DNA of 64,000 nt from Streptococcus parasuis (GTDB taxonomy: Bacteria > Bacillota > Bacilli > Lactobacillales > Streptococcaceae), in NCBI RefSeq assembly GCF_021654455.1, contig NZ_AP024276.1, positions 1,612,001-1,676,000 on the forward strand, read 5' to 3'. Positions 8,500 through 16,651 of the stretch are shown in pieces. The notes under the pieces are model-generated. The model did no database searches. It was not told the DNA's origin and saw nothing but the letters and a program-made list of their open reading frames with translations. How positions within the stretch are numbered: position 1 is the stretch's first letter; the number at the start of each line of letters is the position of its first letter. The translations under genes were made by a program, and so were the position numbers.

Positions 8500-8815
8500 A
8501 CTTTCTATTAGTGCGACGCTATTTATCAACTGGATAACCATCAAAGTAATACACAATGAAAACCATAGGAAATAAAGCAAATGAAGTTTGTGTCTAAACA
8601 GTCCAGTGGAGTGAAACCGTTTGGGAAACTGTTTCAGCTGGTCACCGTAAAATTAGAAGGTGACCATAGAAGCCCGAACCTACATACTTGGAAGTGAGGG
8701 GAACTCTTATTAACCTAGTCGGGTTCTTTCCCATTTCCATCTCACCGTTACTCTTACCCAAACTGATAAAATTCCAAAAAAGAACAGAAGTTCAATCAAG
8801 CTTCTGTTCTTTTGT
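8500..8815 (+). ncRNA. Candidate structured noncoding RNA
   Basis: This 330-bp gap has no coding frame but is dense in secondary structure. A TATAAT at 8488-8493 could start it. Visible helices: GGAAAT (8568-8573) with ATTTCC far downstream (8733-8738); a long arm with CCAG/CTGG, GAAAC/GTTTC and GTTT/AAAC between about 8603 and 8641; a perfect 7-bp stem GGTCACC/GGTGACC (8640-8664); CCCGA/TCGGG (about 8673-8722). It ends at a strong hairpin with a T-rich tail. It matches none of tmRNA, RNase P, SRP RNA or T-box signatures that I know; a 6S-like RNA was considered. Family unassigned; boundaries and strand are inferred. Confidence 0.4.
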
Positions 8816-8816
8816 T
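8776..8816. terminator. Bidirectional terminator between the candidate RNA and pgdA
   Basis: AGAACAGAAG (8781-8790) pairs perfectly with CTTCTGTTCT (8801-8810). T-runs lie on both sides: TTTTTT on the minus strand (end of the deacetylase gene) and CTTTTGTTT on the plus strand. Confidence 0.8.
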
Positions 8817-8822
8817 TAGTTA

Positions 8823-10226
8823 TTATTGCGTTGGCATAGTTGCCGATTGTTGATTATAATAAACAAACTGTGTATTTAGATTCGTACCTAAACTTTCTGA
8901 AACGGTAACCATACTGTATCCTTGAGAAGTTAAAAATTGCAATACCGAATCCAAGCTCTTAACAGTTTCCTTATGAATATCATGCATCAAAATAAAGCAA
9001 CCAGGACAAGCATTTGACTTGACTTGATTTAAAATCGCCTGCGGATTGTGTGAAGACCAGTCTAGTGTATCTACATTCCAACAGATGGATGGAAGATTCA
9101 TAGCGTTTGCGACTTGCTTATTTACTGCACCATATGGAGGACGTACCAGACGTGATCGCTGACCAACTGCTTTTTCTATGGCAACTTGCGTTTTTTCAAT
9201 CTCTTGACGAATGGCATCCGGAGAAAGTTTGGTTAAATTTGGATGACTCCATGTATGGTTTGCAATCTCGTGTCCTTCAGCTTTCATCCGTTGTAAAATC
9301 CACTCATTTCCTTCAATATTTTGCCCGATAACAAAGAAGGTGGCCTTCGCATTGTATTTCTTCAACAAATCCAATACAATTGGTGTCGTGGACGGATTCG
9401 GACCATCATCAAATGTTAGAGAAATGTTTCTTGCAGTCTTTCTTCGTTCTAATTCTTCTAACTCTTGCAAATATTCTTTATAACCAGCCACATCTGCTTC
9501 AGATAGATAGTCACTGTTTAGAACAGGGTATAACTCCGATATGGGAATTGAAAGCGTGGTTTCTTGACTACCTTGTATGATTTTTACCTTTAGTTGGCTA
9601 TCTTCATATGAGAATGGCAAACGGTCCAAATCAATATCACCAATCAAGTTTAGTAGTTGTGTTTTTTCGCTGTCTGACAAAGAGCTTTGATCTAGCTTTT
9701 CTTTTAATTTATTGGATAAAATCTCTCGCGCGGCTTCAGAATCTGTAAAAAAGCGTTTCAACGTGAAGAGTTGCTGATCTTCAGTAAGCAAGAGCTCACC
9801 GATGGATTCTTCGCCATCCTTCTCAATTTCAAGTGTCGAAAGATGATATTCCTCGCTTTTGATTACCAGAGCCCGAACCTTTCTAAAGTTAGTTTTCCCA
9901 AGCCGGCTACTGACCAAAAATATTCGATTAATATTGCCCGTAGGCTTGGCTTCCCCTAATTTTTGATGAACATATTCTACCATTCTATTCTCAACTAAAC
10001 CAATTTTCTTGCCAGCATCATCAGTTGGAATGGAAGCAACAACATGAGTGGAGCCCACATTTCCTGTTCTTAAGTTTGATTGCCCACTATTTAAAAAGAC
10101 ACGTTCTTGACTTTCGATGAACTGAGTTATTTGATTTTCTTGAACACGATGGTAAATCATTAGACTAAAAAAACAAATCATACCAACCAACAGTAGATTG
10201 ATTAGTATCAGTAATATTTTCTTCAT
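8823..10226 (-). CDS. pgdA: Peptidoglycan N-acetylglucosamine deacetylase (PgdA-like)
   Basis: A 467-residue membrane-anchored enzyme with one N-terminal transmembrane segment (residues about 3-25), a variable extracellular region, and a C-terminal NodB polysaccharide deacetylase domain (about 265-450). Family motifs are TFDDGPNPS (metal aspartates), HTWSHPNL (metal histidines), RPPYGAVN, DTLDWS and LMHDIH. Deacetylating cell-wall GlcNAc confers lysozyme resistance in streptococci. Start set at MKKILLILINLL because AGAGGA lies seven bases upstream. Monocistronic, with its own promoter and terminator. Confidence 0.85.
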   Translation of the reverse strand: MKKILLILINLLLVGMICFFSLMIYHRVQENQITQFIESQERVFLNSGQSNLRTGNVGSTHVVASIPTDDAGKKIGLVENRMVEYVHQKLGEAKPTGNINRIFLVSSRLGKTNFRKVRALVIKSEEYHLSTLEIEKDGEESIGELLLTEDQQLFTLKRFFTDSEAAREILSNKLKEKLDQSSLSDSEKTQLLNLIGDIDLDRLPFSYEDSQLKVKIIQGSQETTLSIPISELYPVLNSDYLSEADVAGYKEYLQELEELERRKTARNISLTFDDGPNPSTTPIVLDLLKKYNAKATFFVIGQNIEGNEWILQRMKAEGHEIANHTWSHPNLTKLSPDAIRQEIEKTQVAIEKAVGQRSRLVRPPYGAVNKQVANAMNLPSICWNVDTLDWSSHNPQAILNQVKSNACPGCFILMHDIHKETVKSLDSVLQFLTSQGYSMVTVSESLGTNLNTQFVYYNQQSATMPTQ

Positions 10227-10260
10227 ACGAGATTCCTCTTTCATATACACCTAAATCTAT

Positions 10261-10287
10261 ACTATAATATAATTTGTTTATTGTCAA
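10261..10287 (-). promoter_or_regulatory. Sigma-A-type promoter of pgdA
   Basis: On the minus strand a consensus TTGACA (10282-10287) is followed after 15 bp by TATAGT (10261-10266). The region is AT-rich and other -10 registers are possible. Confidence 0.5.
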
Positions 10288-10310
10288 CTTGTAACCCCAA
10301 TCAAAGCAAA

Positions 10311-10357
10311 AAAAATCAGCCCCTTTCTCATCAAAATGTTAACAATCGGTGCTGATT
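10311..10357 (-). terminator. Terminator of gloA
   Basis: AATCAGC (10314-10320) pairs with GCTGATT (10351-10357) across a 30-nt loop, followed on the minus strand by a long T-run. Confidence 0.55.
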
Positions 10358-10374
10358 CTTTAGGTATTTCTTGA

Positions 10375-10758
10375 TTAATCCGCTCGAATAACCTCTACTC
10401 GGTATCCATCTGGATCTGTTACAAAATAATAACGACCTGGACTTCCTGGCAAGCCCTTGATGTCTGTCGTTGGATAGCCCAGCTCCTTATGTTTAGCATT
10501 ATCACCTTCTAAATCATCTGAAGAAAGAGCTAGATGTGAGAAGCCATCCCCTACGATATAGGGACCATGATCATAATTGTAGGTCAATTCAATCTCAAAG
10601 TCATCCCCTTCAAGTGCTAAGTAAACCAAGGTAAACTTATGCTCTGGATAGTCCTTGCGACGGGTTTCCTTAAATCCAAATGCTTCTTCATAAAATTTTT
10701 GAGATGCTTCTAAGTCCTCAACACGCAAACATGCATGTAGCATTTTTTTACTTGCCAT
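10375..10758 (-). CDS. gloA: Lactoylglutathione lyase (glyoxalase I)
   Basis: A 127-residue vicinal-oxygen-chelate enzyme that isomerises the methylglyoxal-thiol hemithioacetal to a lactoyl thioester, detoxifying methylglyoxal. Start MLHACLRVEDLEASQKFY and end DPDGYRVEVI are typical of bacterial GloA; the metal ligands include the N-terminal H and E in the DGYRVEVI segment. Single gene between its own terminator and the gpmA terminator. AGGAGG precedes the ATG. Confidence 0.88.
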   Translation of the reverse strand: MASKKMLHACLRVEDLEASQKFYEEAFGFKETRRKDYPEHKFTLVYLALEGDDFEIELTYNYDHGPYIVGDGFSHLALSSDDLEGDNAKHKELGYPTTDIKGLPGSPGRYYFVTDPDGYRVEVIRAD

Positions 10759-10832
10759 AATAAATTCCTCCTACCATCTAATACCACCAGTATACCATAC
10801 TCTCTATGAAAAATCCGATATTCAAAACTAAA

Positions 10833-10858
10833 AAAAACCTGAGCGAACTCAGGCTTTA
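10833..10858 (-). terminator. Terminator of gpmA
   Basis: CCTGAG/CTCAGG hairpin (10838-10853) with a GCGAA-type loop, followed by TTTTTTT on the minus strand, seven bases past the gpmA stop. Confidence 0.8.
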
Positions 10859-10864
10859 GATGAA

Positions 10865-11557
10865 TTATGCTTCCAAGTAGTACTCTTTCACAATGTTCAA
10901 GTTTTCATCCAATTCGAATACAAGTGGTGGGAAGTTTGGAATTTCCACATCCATGATTTCATCATCAGACAATTGTTTGATGTGTTTTACAAGGGCACGG
11001 ATTGAGTTACCATGTGCACCTACGAACACATTTTTACCGTCTTTCAATGCTGGAGCAATTTTATCTTCCCAGAATGGAAGGGCACGCTCAAGCGTAACTT
11101 TCAAGTTTTCTGCATCTGGAATAACTGAGTCATCAAGATGTGCATAGCGACGGTCAGTGTGTGCTGAATGCTCATGATCTTTAGCCATTTCTGGTGGTAA
11201 AGTATCATAAGAACGACGCCAGATGTGCACTTGCTCATCACCAAATTCAGCAGCTGCTTCAGCTTTGTTCAAGCCAGTCAAACCACCGTAGTGACGTTCG
11301 TTCAAACGCCAAGTTTTTTCAACTGGTACCCATAATTGATCTGCAGCTTCAAGAGCCAAGTTTGTAGTCTTGATAGCACGTTTCAAAACAGATGTATAAG
11401 CAAGGTCAAATTCGATACCTGCTTCTTTGATTAATTTACCAGCATCAATTGCTTGTTGTCTACCTTTTTCAGACAAATCAACATCAGCCCAACCAGTGAA
11501 AAGGTTAGCTTTGTTCCATTCAGACTCACCATGGCGAGCAAAAACCAATTTTACCAT
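10865..11557 (-). CDS. gpmA: 2,3-bisphosphoglycerate-dependent phosphoglycerate mutase
   Basis: A 230-residue glycolytic enzyme interconverting 3- and 2-phosphoglycerate. The phosphohistidine motif is RHGESEWN (residues 8-15), the RHYGGL segment lies near residue 90, and the second catalytic histidine is in [10 protein letters not shown]. Codon use is strongly biased, as expected for a highly expressed glycolytic gene. AAAGGAGA precedes the ATG. Monocistronic and divergent from the thiolase gene. Confidence 0.95.
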   Translation of the reverse strand: MVKLVFARHGESEWNKANLFTGWADVDLSEKGRQQAIDAGKLIKEAGIEFDLAYTSVLKRAIKTTNLALEAADQLWVPVEKTWRLNERHYGGLTGLNKAEAAAEFGDEQVHIWRRSYDTLPPEMAKDHEHSAHTDRRYAHLDDSVIPDAENLKVTLERALPFWEDKIAPALKDGKNVFVGAHGNSIRALVKHIKQLSDDEIMDVEIPNFPPLVFELDENLNIVKEYYLEA

Positions 11558-11725
11558 TATATGGATTCTCCTTTAAATTTTGAGGTTTCCCTCTTGTACT
11601 TCTCTATTTTACACGAATTGGTCAGAAAATGCTAGTTTTTCCACAATCTGTTTACGCTTACATTTTTCTTTCTTGAAAATTCAGTCTGTAGACCTAGCTT
11701 TCTTCTTAGGATTTACGAAAAAAAG

Positions 11726-11734
11726 TGATATAAT
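11726..11734 (+). promoter_or_regulatory. Extended -10 promoter of the thiolase-mvaS genes
   Basis: TG-A-TATAAT, hexamer 11729-11734, 47 bp upstream of the thiolase ATG. It lies inside the longer open frame that starts at 11580, which argues against that upstream start. Confidence 0.6.
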
Positions 11735-11780
11735 AGTTAGGCTGAGCACGACTGTTCTGATTAGATTTCAAGGAGAATTC

Positions 11781-12965
11781 ATGAAGAAAGTAGCTATCGT
11801 GTCTGCATTTCGATCTGCTATCGGCAGTTTTGGAGGCAGTCTAAAAGATATAAACATTGCTGAACTTGGCGCACAGGTTCTCGAAGCAACTTTACAAAAC
11901 AAACAAATACCAGCTGACGTTGTAGATGAAGTTATTTTTGGCAACGTCCTTTCTGCTGGTCACGGACAAAATATTGCCCGCCAAATTGCTTTACGCGCGG
12001 GTATTCCAGAGACCACTTCTGCTTATGTGGTCAATAAGGTTTGTGGCTCTGGACTCAAATCAGTCCTTCTTGCTGCTCAATCCATCCTTCTTGGCGATAA
12101 CGACGTCGTTGTTGCTGGTGGTATCGAAATCATGAGTCAGGCGGCCTACTTATCCAAATCAAGCCGCTTTGGGAGTAAGTTTGGTCATATTACCTTGGAA
12201 GATTCCATGTTAACGGATGGTTTGACAGATGCCTTCAATGACTATCACATGGGTATTACCGCTGAAAATGTTGCCGAACGCTATCATGTCAGTCGCGAAG
12301 AGCAAGATGCATTTGCCCGCACCAGCCAAGAAAAGGCTGCAAAAGCTATCGCTGAAGGGCGTTTCACTGAAGAAATTGTTCCAATTAGGCTGAGCAGTCG
12401 AAAAGGCGAAACTATTTTTGCCACAGATGAGTATCCTCGTCTGACGCCAATTGAAAAATTGGCAACACTCCGTCCATCTTTCAAAAAGGATGGAACTGTC
12501 ACCGCAGCTAATGCATCAGGTATCAACGACGGCTGTGCTGTCTTGGTACTCATGTCTGATGAGAAAGCAAGAGAGCTAAATATTCAGCCACTTGCTTATA
12601 TCGAAGCATACGCAACTAGCGGTTTAGATCCCGCATTGATGGGGCTTGGACCTATTACTGCTAGCCAAAAAGCGCTACAAAAACTGAATAAAACAGTCGA
12701 GGATATCGATCTATTCGAACTCAACGAGGCATTTGCAGCCCAATCAATTCCAGTTGTCAAACAACTCGGCATTGATCCTGCAAAAGTCAATGTCAATGGT
12801 GGAGCAATCGCACTAGGTCATCCAATTGGAGCAAGTGGTAGCCGGATTTTGGTCACCCTAATCCATGAATTAATCAAGCAAAATAAAGAGCTCGGACTCT
12901 GTTCACTCTGCATTGGAGGGGGACAAGGAATTTCCCTCATCATTTCCAATGCTCAAACAAACTAA
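11781..12965 (+). CDS. Acetyl-CoA C-acetyltransferase (thiolase)
   Basis: A 394-residue biosynthetic thiolase that condenses two acetyl-CoA to acetoacetyl-CoA, feeding the mevalonate pathway. The acyl-accepting cysteine is C88 in NKVCGSGLKS; the C-terminal catalytic histidine is in GHPIGASGSR and the second cysteine in CIGGGQG. Start placed at 11781 (MKKVAIVSAF) because AAGGAGA is four bases upstream and the extra 67 codons in frame cross the promoter. It lies 25 bp before mvaS, so the two form an operon. Confidence 0.92.
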   Translation: MKKVAIVSAFRSAIGSFGGSLKDINIAELGAQVLEATLQNKQIPADVVDEVIFGNVLSAGHGQNIARQIALRAGIPETTSAYVVNKVCGSGLKSVLLAAQSILLGDNDVVVAGGIEIMSQAAYLSKSSRFGSKFGHITLEDSMLTDGLTDAFNDYHMGITAENVAERYHVSREEQDAFARTSQEKAAKAIAEGRFTEEIVPIRLSSRKGETIFATDEYPRLTPIEKLATLRPSFKKDGTVTAANASGINDGCAVLVLMSDEKARELNIQPLAYIEAYATSGLDPALMGLGPITASQKALQKLNKTVEDIDLFELNEAFAAQSIPVVKQLGIDPAKVNVNGGAIALGHPIGASGSRILVTLIHELIKQNKELGLCSLCIGGGQGISLIISNAQTN

Positions 12966-12990
12966 CCTAACCATTAACAAAGGATAAATT

Positions 12991-14160
12991 ATGAACATCG
13001 GTATTGATAAAATCGGTTTTGCGGCACCCGATTATGTTTTAGATTTGGCAGATTTGGCCCAAGCCCGCAATGTTGACCCCAATAAATTTAAAATTGGCCT
13101 TCTTCAATCAGAAATGGCTGTAGCTCCAGTCACTCAAGACATTATCAGTCTTGGTGCAAAGGCTGCCGAAGCCATTCTAACAGAAGAAGATAAACAAACC
13201 ATTGATATGGTTATTGTCGGTACAGAATCTAGCGTAGATCAAAGTAAGGCAGCAGCTGTTACCATTCATGGGTTACTCGGCATCCAACCTTTTGCTCGTT
13301 CTATCGAGATGAAAGAGGCTTGTTACGGTGCAACTGCTGGCCTGAGCCTCGCTAAAAGCCATATCTCTCAATTTCCAAATTCAAAAGTCTTGGTTATTGC
13401 CAGTGATATTGCCAAATACGGAGTTGCATCAGGTGGCGAACCAACCCAAGGTGCCGGAGCCGTTGCCATGTTGGTAACAGCAAACCCACGAATTTTGGTC
13501 CTCAACAATGATAATGTCTGCCAGACACGCGATATCTATGACTTTTGGCGTCCAAACTATGACAAATACCCACGTGTTGATGGTAAATTTTCAACTGAAC
13601 AATATACCGATTGCTTGACAACAACTTTCGACTATTATCAACAAAAAACAGGCAAAACACTTAAAGACTTTGCTGCCATGTGCTTACATATTCCATTCTC
13701 CAAGCAAGGCCTTAAAGGATTGCAAGCTATTGCTCAGGATGAAGAAACTCTTAGTCGCTTGACAGAACGTTTCCAGGAAGCTATCGTCTATAATAAAGTC
13801 GTCGGCAACATCTACACTGGCTCTATTTTCCTCTCTCTTCTTTCCCTTTTGGAAAATAGCAGAGCGTTAGAGGCAGGGGATCAAATCCTCTTTTATAGTT
13901 ATGGTAGCGGTGCTGTCTGTGAGATTTTTAGCGGATCCCTTGTTGAGGGTTATCAGAACTACTTAGAAGAGAATCGTTTAGAACAACTCAATCAGCGTAC
14001 AAAACTCAGCGTTAAGGAATACGAACAAGTCTTCTTTGAAGAAGTGTCTCTTGATGAAAACGGAACATCTCTAGACCTACCAGCAGACCAAAGTCCCTTT
14101 GCCCTTATCAAAGTGGAAAACCACAAACGTATCTATCGTAAATATAGTCGAATGAATTAG
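12991..14160 (+). CDS. mvaS: Hydroxymethylglutaryl-CoA synthase
   Basis: A 389-residue mevalonate pathway enzyme that adds acetyl-CoA to acetoacetyl-CoA to make HMG-CoA. The nucleophile is C111 in EACYGATAG; the catalytic glutamate is in the early TESSVD region and the histidine in CLHIPFSKQG. Length and motifs fit Gram-positive MvaS. AAAGGA precedes the ATG. The TAG stop codon lies inside the left terminal repeat of the inverted-repeat element at 14147-14302, which separates this gene from mvaA. Confidence 0.95.
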   Translation: MNIGIDKIGFAAPDYVLDLADLAQARNVDPNKFKIGLLQSEMAVAPVTQDIISLGAKAAEAILTEEDKQTIDMVIVGTESSVDQSKAAAVTIHGLLGIQPFARSIEMKEACYGATAGLSLAKSHISQFPNSKVLVIASDIAKYGVASGGEPTQGAGAVAMLVTANPRILVLNNDNVCQTRDIYDFWRPNYDKYPRVDGKFSTEQYTDCLTTTFDYYQQKTGKTLKDFAAMCLHIPFSKQGLKGLQAIAQDEETLSRLTERFQEAIVYNKVVGNIYTGSIFLSLLSLLENSRALEAGDQILFYSYGSGAVCEIFSGSLVEGYQNYLEENRLEQLNQRTKLSVKEYEQVFFEEVSLDENGTSLDLPADQSPFALIKVENHKRIYRKYSRMN

Positions 14161-14302
14161 CTTTCAGACAAGGAACTGAGGTGCAGGTAGCTAGAACAGC
14201 CTAAAGGCTGTTCTAGGTTGGAAATAAGACTTGAGAAACAAGTCACTTTCGTAGAGTACGGCAAGCCGAAAGTGACGATGTATCAAAGCTAATTCAAATG
14301 AC
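14147..14302. repeat. MITE-like element with terminal inverted repeats and internal hairpins
   Basis: The ends are an imperfect 18-bp inverted repeat (14147-14164 and 14285-14302) with a perfect 12-bp core, TGAATTAGCTTT. Inside are a perfect 11-bp hairpin (CTAGAACAGCC/GGCTGTTCTAG, 14191-14216) and a perfect 10-bp arm (GTCACTTTCG/CGAAAGTGAC, 14242-14276). No gene lies inside. The left end supplies the mvaS stop codon. Small palindromic repeats are common in streptococcal genomes; the family cannot be named from one copy. The folded RNA could also act as an intercistronic stabiliser or partial terminator. Confidence 0.6.
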
Positions 14303-14318
14303 TATAGAAGCCAAAATG

Positions 14319-14346
14319 GCGCCCTTTGGCTCTCACCAAGGGGTGC
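14319..14346 (+). promoter_or_regulatory. Leader hairpin just before the mvaA ribosome-binding site
   Basis: Imperfect 11-bp arms (14319-14329 and 14336-14346) with a 6-nt loop lie about 15 bp before the mvaA Shine-Dalgarno. There is no T-run, so it is not an intrinsic terminator. It might affect mvaA translation or mRNA stability. Confidence 0.35.
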
Positions 14347-14368
14347 TTTCTTGTAGAAAGAGGAACCT

Positions 14369-15628
14369 ATGTCAATTTTTTCCGGATTTTATAAAAAATC
14401 ACGCCAAGAGCGCATTGATATTCTCCGTCAGAATCGTTCCCTATCCGAAGATAGCTTGGACATTCTTTACAAAGACGAAAACTTGCCAGAAGCAATTGCG
14501 GGAAAGATGGCAGAAAATCATCTAGGAACATTTTCCTTACCTTTTTCTGTACTTCCTGAACTGCTCGTGGATGGACAGACTCATTCAGTACCCATGGTCA
14601 CTGAGGAACCTTCTGTGGTTGCAGCTGCATCATTCGGAGCCAATATCATCGCTAAATCAGGCGGTATTACAACGACTATTCACAACCGTATCATGATTGG
14701 ACAAGTTGCTCTCTACGCTATTTCGGACCATAGCAGAGCGACACAGGCGATTCTTGACCATAAGGAGAGTATTTTAGAAACTGCCAATCAAGCACACCCT
14801 TCCATTGTTAAACGAGGGGGCGGTGCAAGAGAATTGACTGTTGAGAGTAAGGATGAGTTTTTGATTGTCTATCTTCAGGTTGATGTACAAGAAGCCATGG
14901 GAGCCAATATCCTCAATAACATGTTAGAAGCGATTAAGGATGATTTAGAAGAGCTCAGCAAGGGACAGGCTTTGATGGGAATCCTCTCCAACTATGCAAC
15001 GGAGTCACTGGTCACCGCCCAATGTCATATATCCATCTCTAGCCTTGCTACCAGCTCTGCCATTGCCCAAGAAACTGCGCAAAAAATAGCCCTGGCAAGC
15101 AAACTGGCGCAAGTGGACCCTTATCGTGCTGCGACACATAACAAAGGGATTTTTAATGGTATAGATGCTGTCGTTATCGCTACAGGAAATGACTGGCGGG
15201 CAGTCGAAGCCGGGGCCCATGCTTATGCCAGCCGTGATGGACAATACAAGGGGCTTTCTACTTGGTCCATTGATGGCGAGCACTTGGTCGGCTCAATCAC
15301 TTTACCCCTCCCAATTGCTTCTGTCGGTGGCTCGATTGGGCTCAATCCAAAGGTAACAGTTGCTTTTGACCTTCTCCAACAACCAAAGGCACGCCAATTA
15401 ACTTCTATCATCGCTTCTGTCGGTCTCTGTCAGAACTTTGCTGCTCTACGTGCTCTTGTTACTTCAGGGATTCAGGCTGGTCACATGAAGCTTCAGGCAA
15501 AATCCCTAGCGCTACTTGCTGGTGCCGAAGAGCATGAAGTAGATCAACTAGCCCAACTCCTGCGGAAAGAAAAGCACAGCAACCTAGAAACTGCTCAAAA
15601 ACTTTTGGAAAAAATGAGAGATAATTAA
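14369..15628 (+). CDS. mvaA: Hydroxymethylglutaryl-CoA reductase, class II
   Basis: A 419-residue NAD(P)H-dependent enzyme that reduces HMG-CoA to mevalonate, the committed step to isoprenoids. Class II features include the EEPSVVAAAS segment (catalytic Glu), the VDVQEAMGANILN segment, and GNDWRAVEAGAHAYA. Start at 14369 with AGAAAGAGGA upstream. It is in line with thiolase and mvaS but separated from mvaS by 208 bp of palindromic DNA, so it may have separate expression control. A bidirectional terminator follows at once. Confidence 0.95.
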   Translation: MSIFSGFYKKSRQERIDILRQNRSLSEDSLDILYKDENLPEAIAGKMAENHLGTFSLPFSVLPELLVDGQTHSVPMVTEEPSVVAAASFGANIIAKSGGITTTIHNRIMIGQVALYAISDHSRATQAILDHKESILETANQAHPSIVKRGGGARELTVESKDEFLIVYLQVDVQEAMGANILNNMLEAIKDDLEELSKGQALMGILSNYATESLVTAQCHISISSLATSSAIAQETAQKIALASKLAQVDPYRAATHNKGIFNGIDAVVIATGNDWRAVEAGAHAYASRDGQYKGLSTWSIDGEHLVGSITLPLPIASVGGSIGLNPKVTVAFDLLQQPKARQLTSIIASVGLCQNFAALRALVTSGIQAGHMKLQAKSLALLAGAEEHEVDQLAQLLRKEKHSNLETAQKLLEKMRDN

Positions 15629-15652
15629 AAGAGGGACCTCCCTCTTTTTTAA
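15625..15652. terminator. Bidirectional terminator between mvaA and the acetyltransferase gene
   Basis: AAAAGAGGG/CCCTCTTTT around ACCT (15627-15650), with T-run on + and AT-rich tail on -. It overlaps the mvaA stop region and the last codon of the convergent gene. Confidence 0.85.
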
Positions 15653-16116
15653 TCAATTATTTTCTCCATACGAACCACTTGTGGTTTCATACCTAAACGC
15701 TCATAGAATCGAACAGCTCCTGTATTATCTGCCCAAACATTCAAGGTAAGGTTGTGGCAACCATGCTCCTTAGCGTAAGAAAGAGCAAATTCATACAGTT
15801 GCTCACCAATTTTTTGACCACGGACAGAGCTGGCTACACACAAATCATCAATGAATAAGGTCTTGATTGTTTCTAAAACATCACCGCTTGTAGTCCTAAA
15901 CTCACAAAATAGATGCCCTACAACTTGTCCCTCTAGCTCAAAGACAAAAATAGACTTATCTGGATTTTCCAAAAGTGCTACTAATTCATCCTCAGAAAAT
16001 TTTTGACCTGCACTTTTAAAAATATCTGGTCGCGCCTGGTGATGCACCTGTAAAATATCTTGTAATAATTCATTTAAAACTGGAATATCAGATGGTCTAG
16101 CTTTACGGATTGTCAT
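15649..16116 (-). CDS. GNAT family N-acetyltransferase
   Basis: A 155-residue acetyl-CoA-dependent acyltransferase. Residues about 2-150 form one GNAT domain: MTIRKARPSDIPVL start, the acetyl-CoA loop SVRGQKIGEQL (motif A, with a degenerate Q/RxxGxG/A) near 110, and FYERLGMKP near the C-terminus. Substrate unknown. An in-frame ATG 39 bp further upstream would put the -10 promoter inside the gene, so the start at 16114-16116, preceded by GGGGAG, is preferred. Confidence 0.82.
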   Translation of the reverse strand: MTIRKARPSDIPVLNELLQDILQVHHQARPDIFKSAGQKFSEDELVALLENPDKSIFVFELEGQVVGHLFCEFRTTSGDVLETIKTLFIDDLCVASSVRGQKIGEQLYEFALSYAKEHGCHNLTLNVWADNTGAVRFYERLGMKPQVVRMEKIID

Positions 16117-16143
16117 AAAAAAACTCCCCTTTTTATTTTTTCT

Positions 16144-16152
16144 ATTATAGCA
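16144..16152 (-). promoter_or_regulatory. Extended -10 promoter of the acetyltransferase gene
   Basis: On the minus strand TG-C-TATAAT, hexamer 16144-16149, 27 bp before the chosen ATG. Confidence 0.5.
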
Positions 16153-16155
16153 CAT

Positions 16156-16368
16156 GTTTCTTTTTTAACAAAATAGGTCTGCAGACCGATGAAGAATCTG
16201 AAAATTCGTATATACTATAAGTGTATCCTAAAATTTTTCATAAATCTCCAAAAAGAATCAGCCCGCCAAGGCTGGTTTTTTGTTGTCTTAAAACGAGAAT
16301 GTGTAATATAGAAAACCACCAAAATTTAGCCCTTCTTTGACGCAAAAGGCTTTTGCTTCATCTCCAAC
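16156..16368. other. Host noncoding stretch upstream of the prophage
   Basis: There is no credible gene between the acetyltransferase promoter and the prophage. It holds a palindrome GGTCTGCAGACC near 16177-16188, and a rightward terminator-like hairpin CAGCC/GGCTG with GTTTTTT (16259-16281) preceded by a TATACT at 16211-16216, which could bound a very short RNA. The rest shows nothing recognisable. Confidence 0.4.
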
Positions 16369-16398
16369 CTCCCAGAGTCACTCCCCTGACTCTGGGAG
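16369..16398. repeat. Perfect 12-bp inverted repeat
   Basis: CTCCCAGAGTCA (16369-16380) and TGACTCTGGGAG (16387-16398) form a GC-rich 12-bp stem with a six-base loop. It has no T-run. It is part of a cluster of four hairpins between here and attL. Confidence 0.6.
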
Positions 16399-16404
16399 TC
16401 CCAA

Positions 16405-16464
16405 AACACAGAAAAAAGCCTATTGCACAACGTAGAAACGTTGATACAATAGACTTTTTCACGT
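16405..16464. terminator. Bidirectional terminator, ancestral end of the hup transcript
   Basis: A long imperfect stem (AGCCTATTGCACAACGT with ACGTTGATACAATAGACT, loop AGAA) is flanked by AAAAAA and TTTTT, so it can terminate both ways. In the prophage-free chromosome it would lie about 60 bp past the hup stop. Its flanks CCCAAAACACAGAAAA and GACTTTTTCACGTTA recur around the hairpin at 55350-55394 inside the prophage. Confidence 0.65.
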
Positions 16465-16465
16465 T

Positions 16466-16524
16466 ACTCCTCGCTCTTTTATTTCTAGGCGAGGGATAAA
16501 ACAGTCTATCCCCAGACTGTTTTA
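16466..16524. repeat. Two further hairpins next to attL (original hup 3' untranslated region)
   Basis: TCCTCGC...GCGAGGG (about 16468-16497) and AAAACAGTCT/AGACTGTTTT (16498-16523). In an uninfected chromosome these would follow directly after the hup stop codon; the second looks like a simple hup terminator. Confidence 0.55.
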
Positions 16525-16539
16525 TTTTACAGCGTCTTT
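16522..16539. repeat. attL core
   Basis: The sequence TTATTTTACAGCGTCTTT is identical to the last 18 bp of hup at the other prophage end. Flanking bases differ on both sides, so the repeat is exactly 18 bp. Confidence 0.9.
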
Positions 16540-16651
16540 TTAATAGATAATAATTTCATAAGTATTATATAGTAGAAAATCTTACTTTAATAGTGTTCAT
16601 AGGTAGTAAAAATAAACAATTTCCATGGGTTAGTATTAGTAAGTTTTAAAC

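Noticed and set aside
8500..8815. tmRNA, RNase P RNA or SRP RNA
   Set aside because: Key conserved blocks of these RNAs are missing and the helix order does not fit; kept only as an unassigned candidate.
11580..11780. Longer N-terminus for the thiolase
   Set aside because: The extra 67 codons cross the -10 box, have no ribosome site, and do not look like thiolase sequence.
16117..16155. Longer start for the acetyltransferase
   Set aside because: The upstream ATG lies at or before the -10 box; the downstream ATG has a ribosome site and gives the usual GNAT start.
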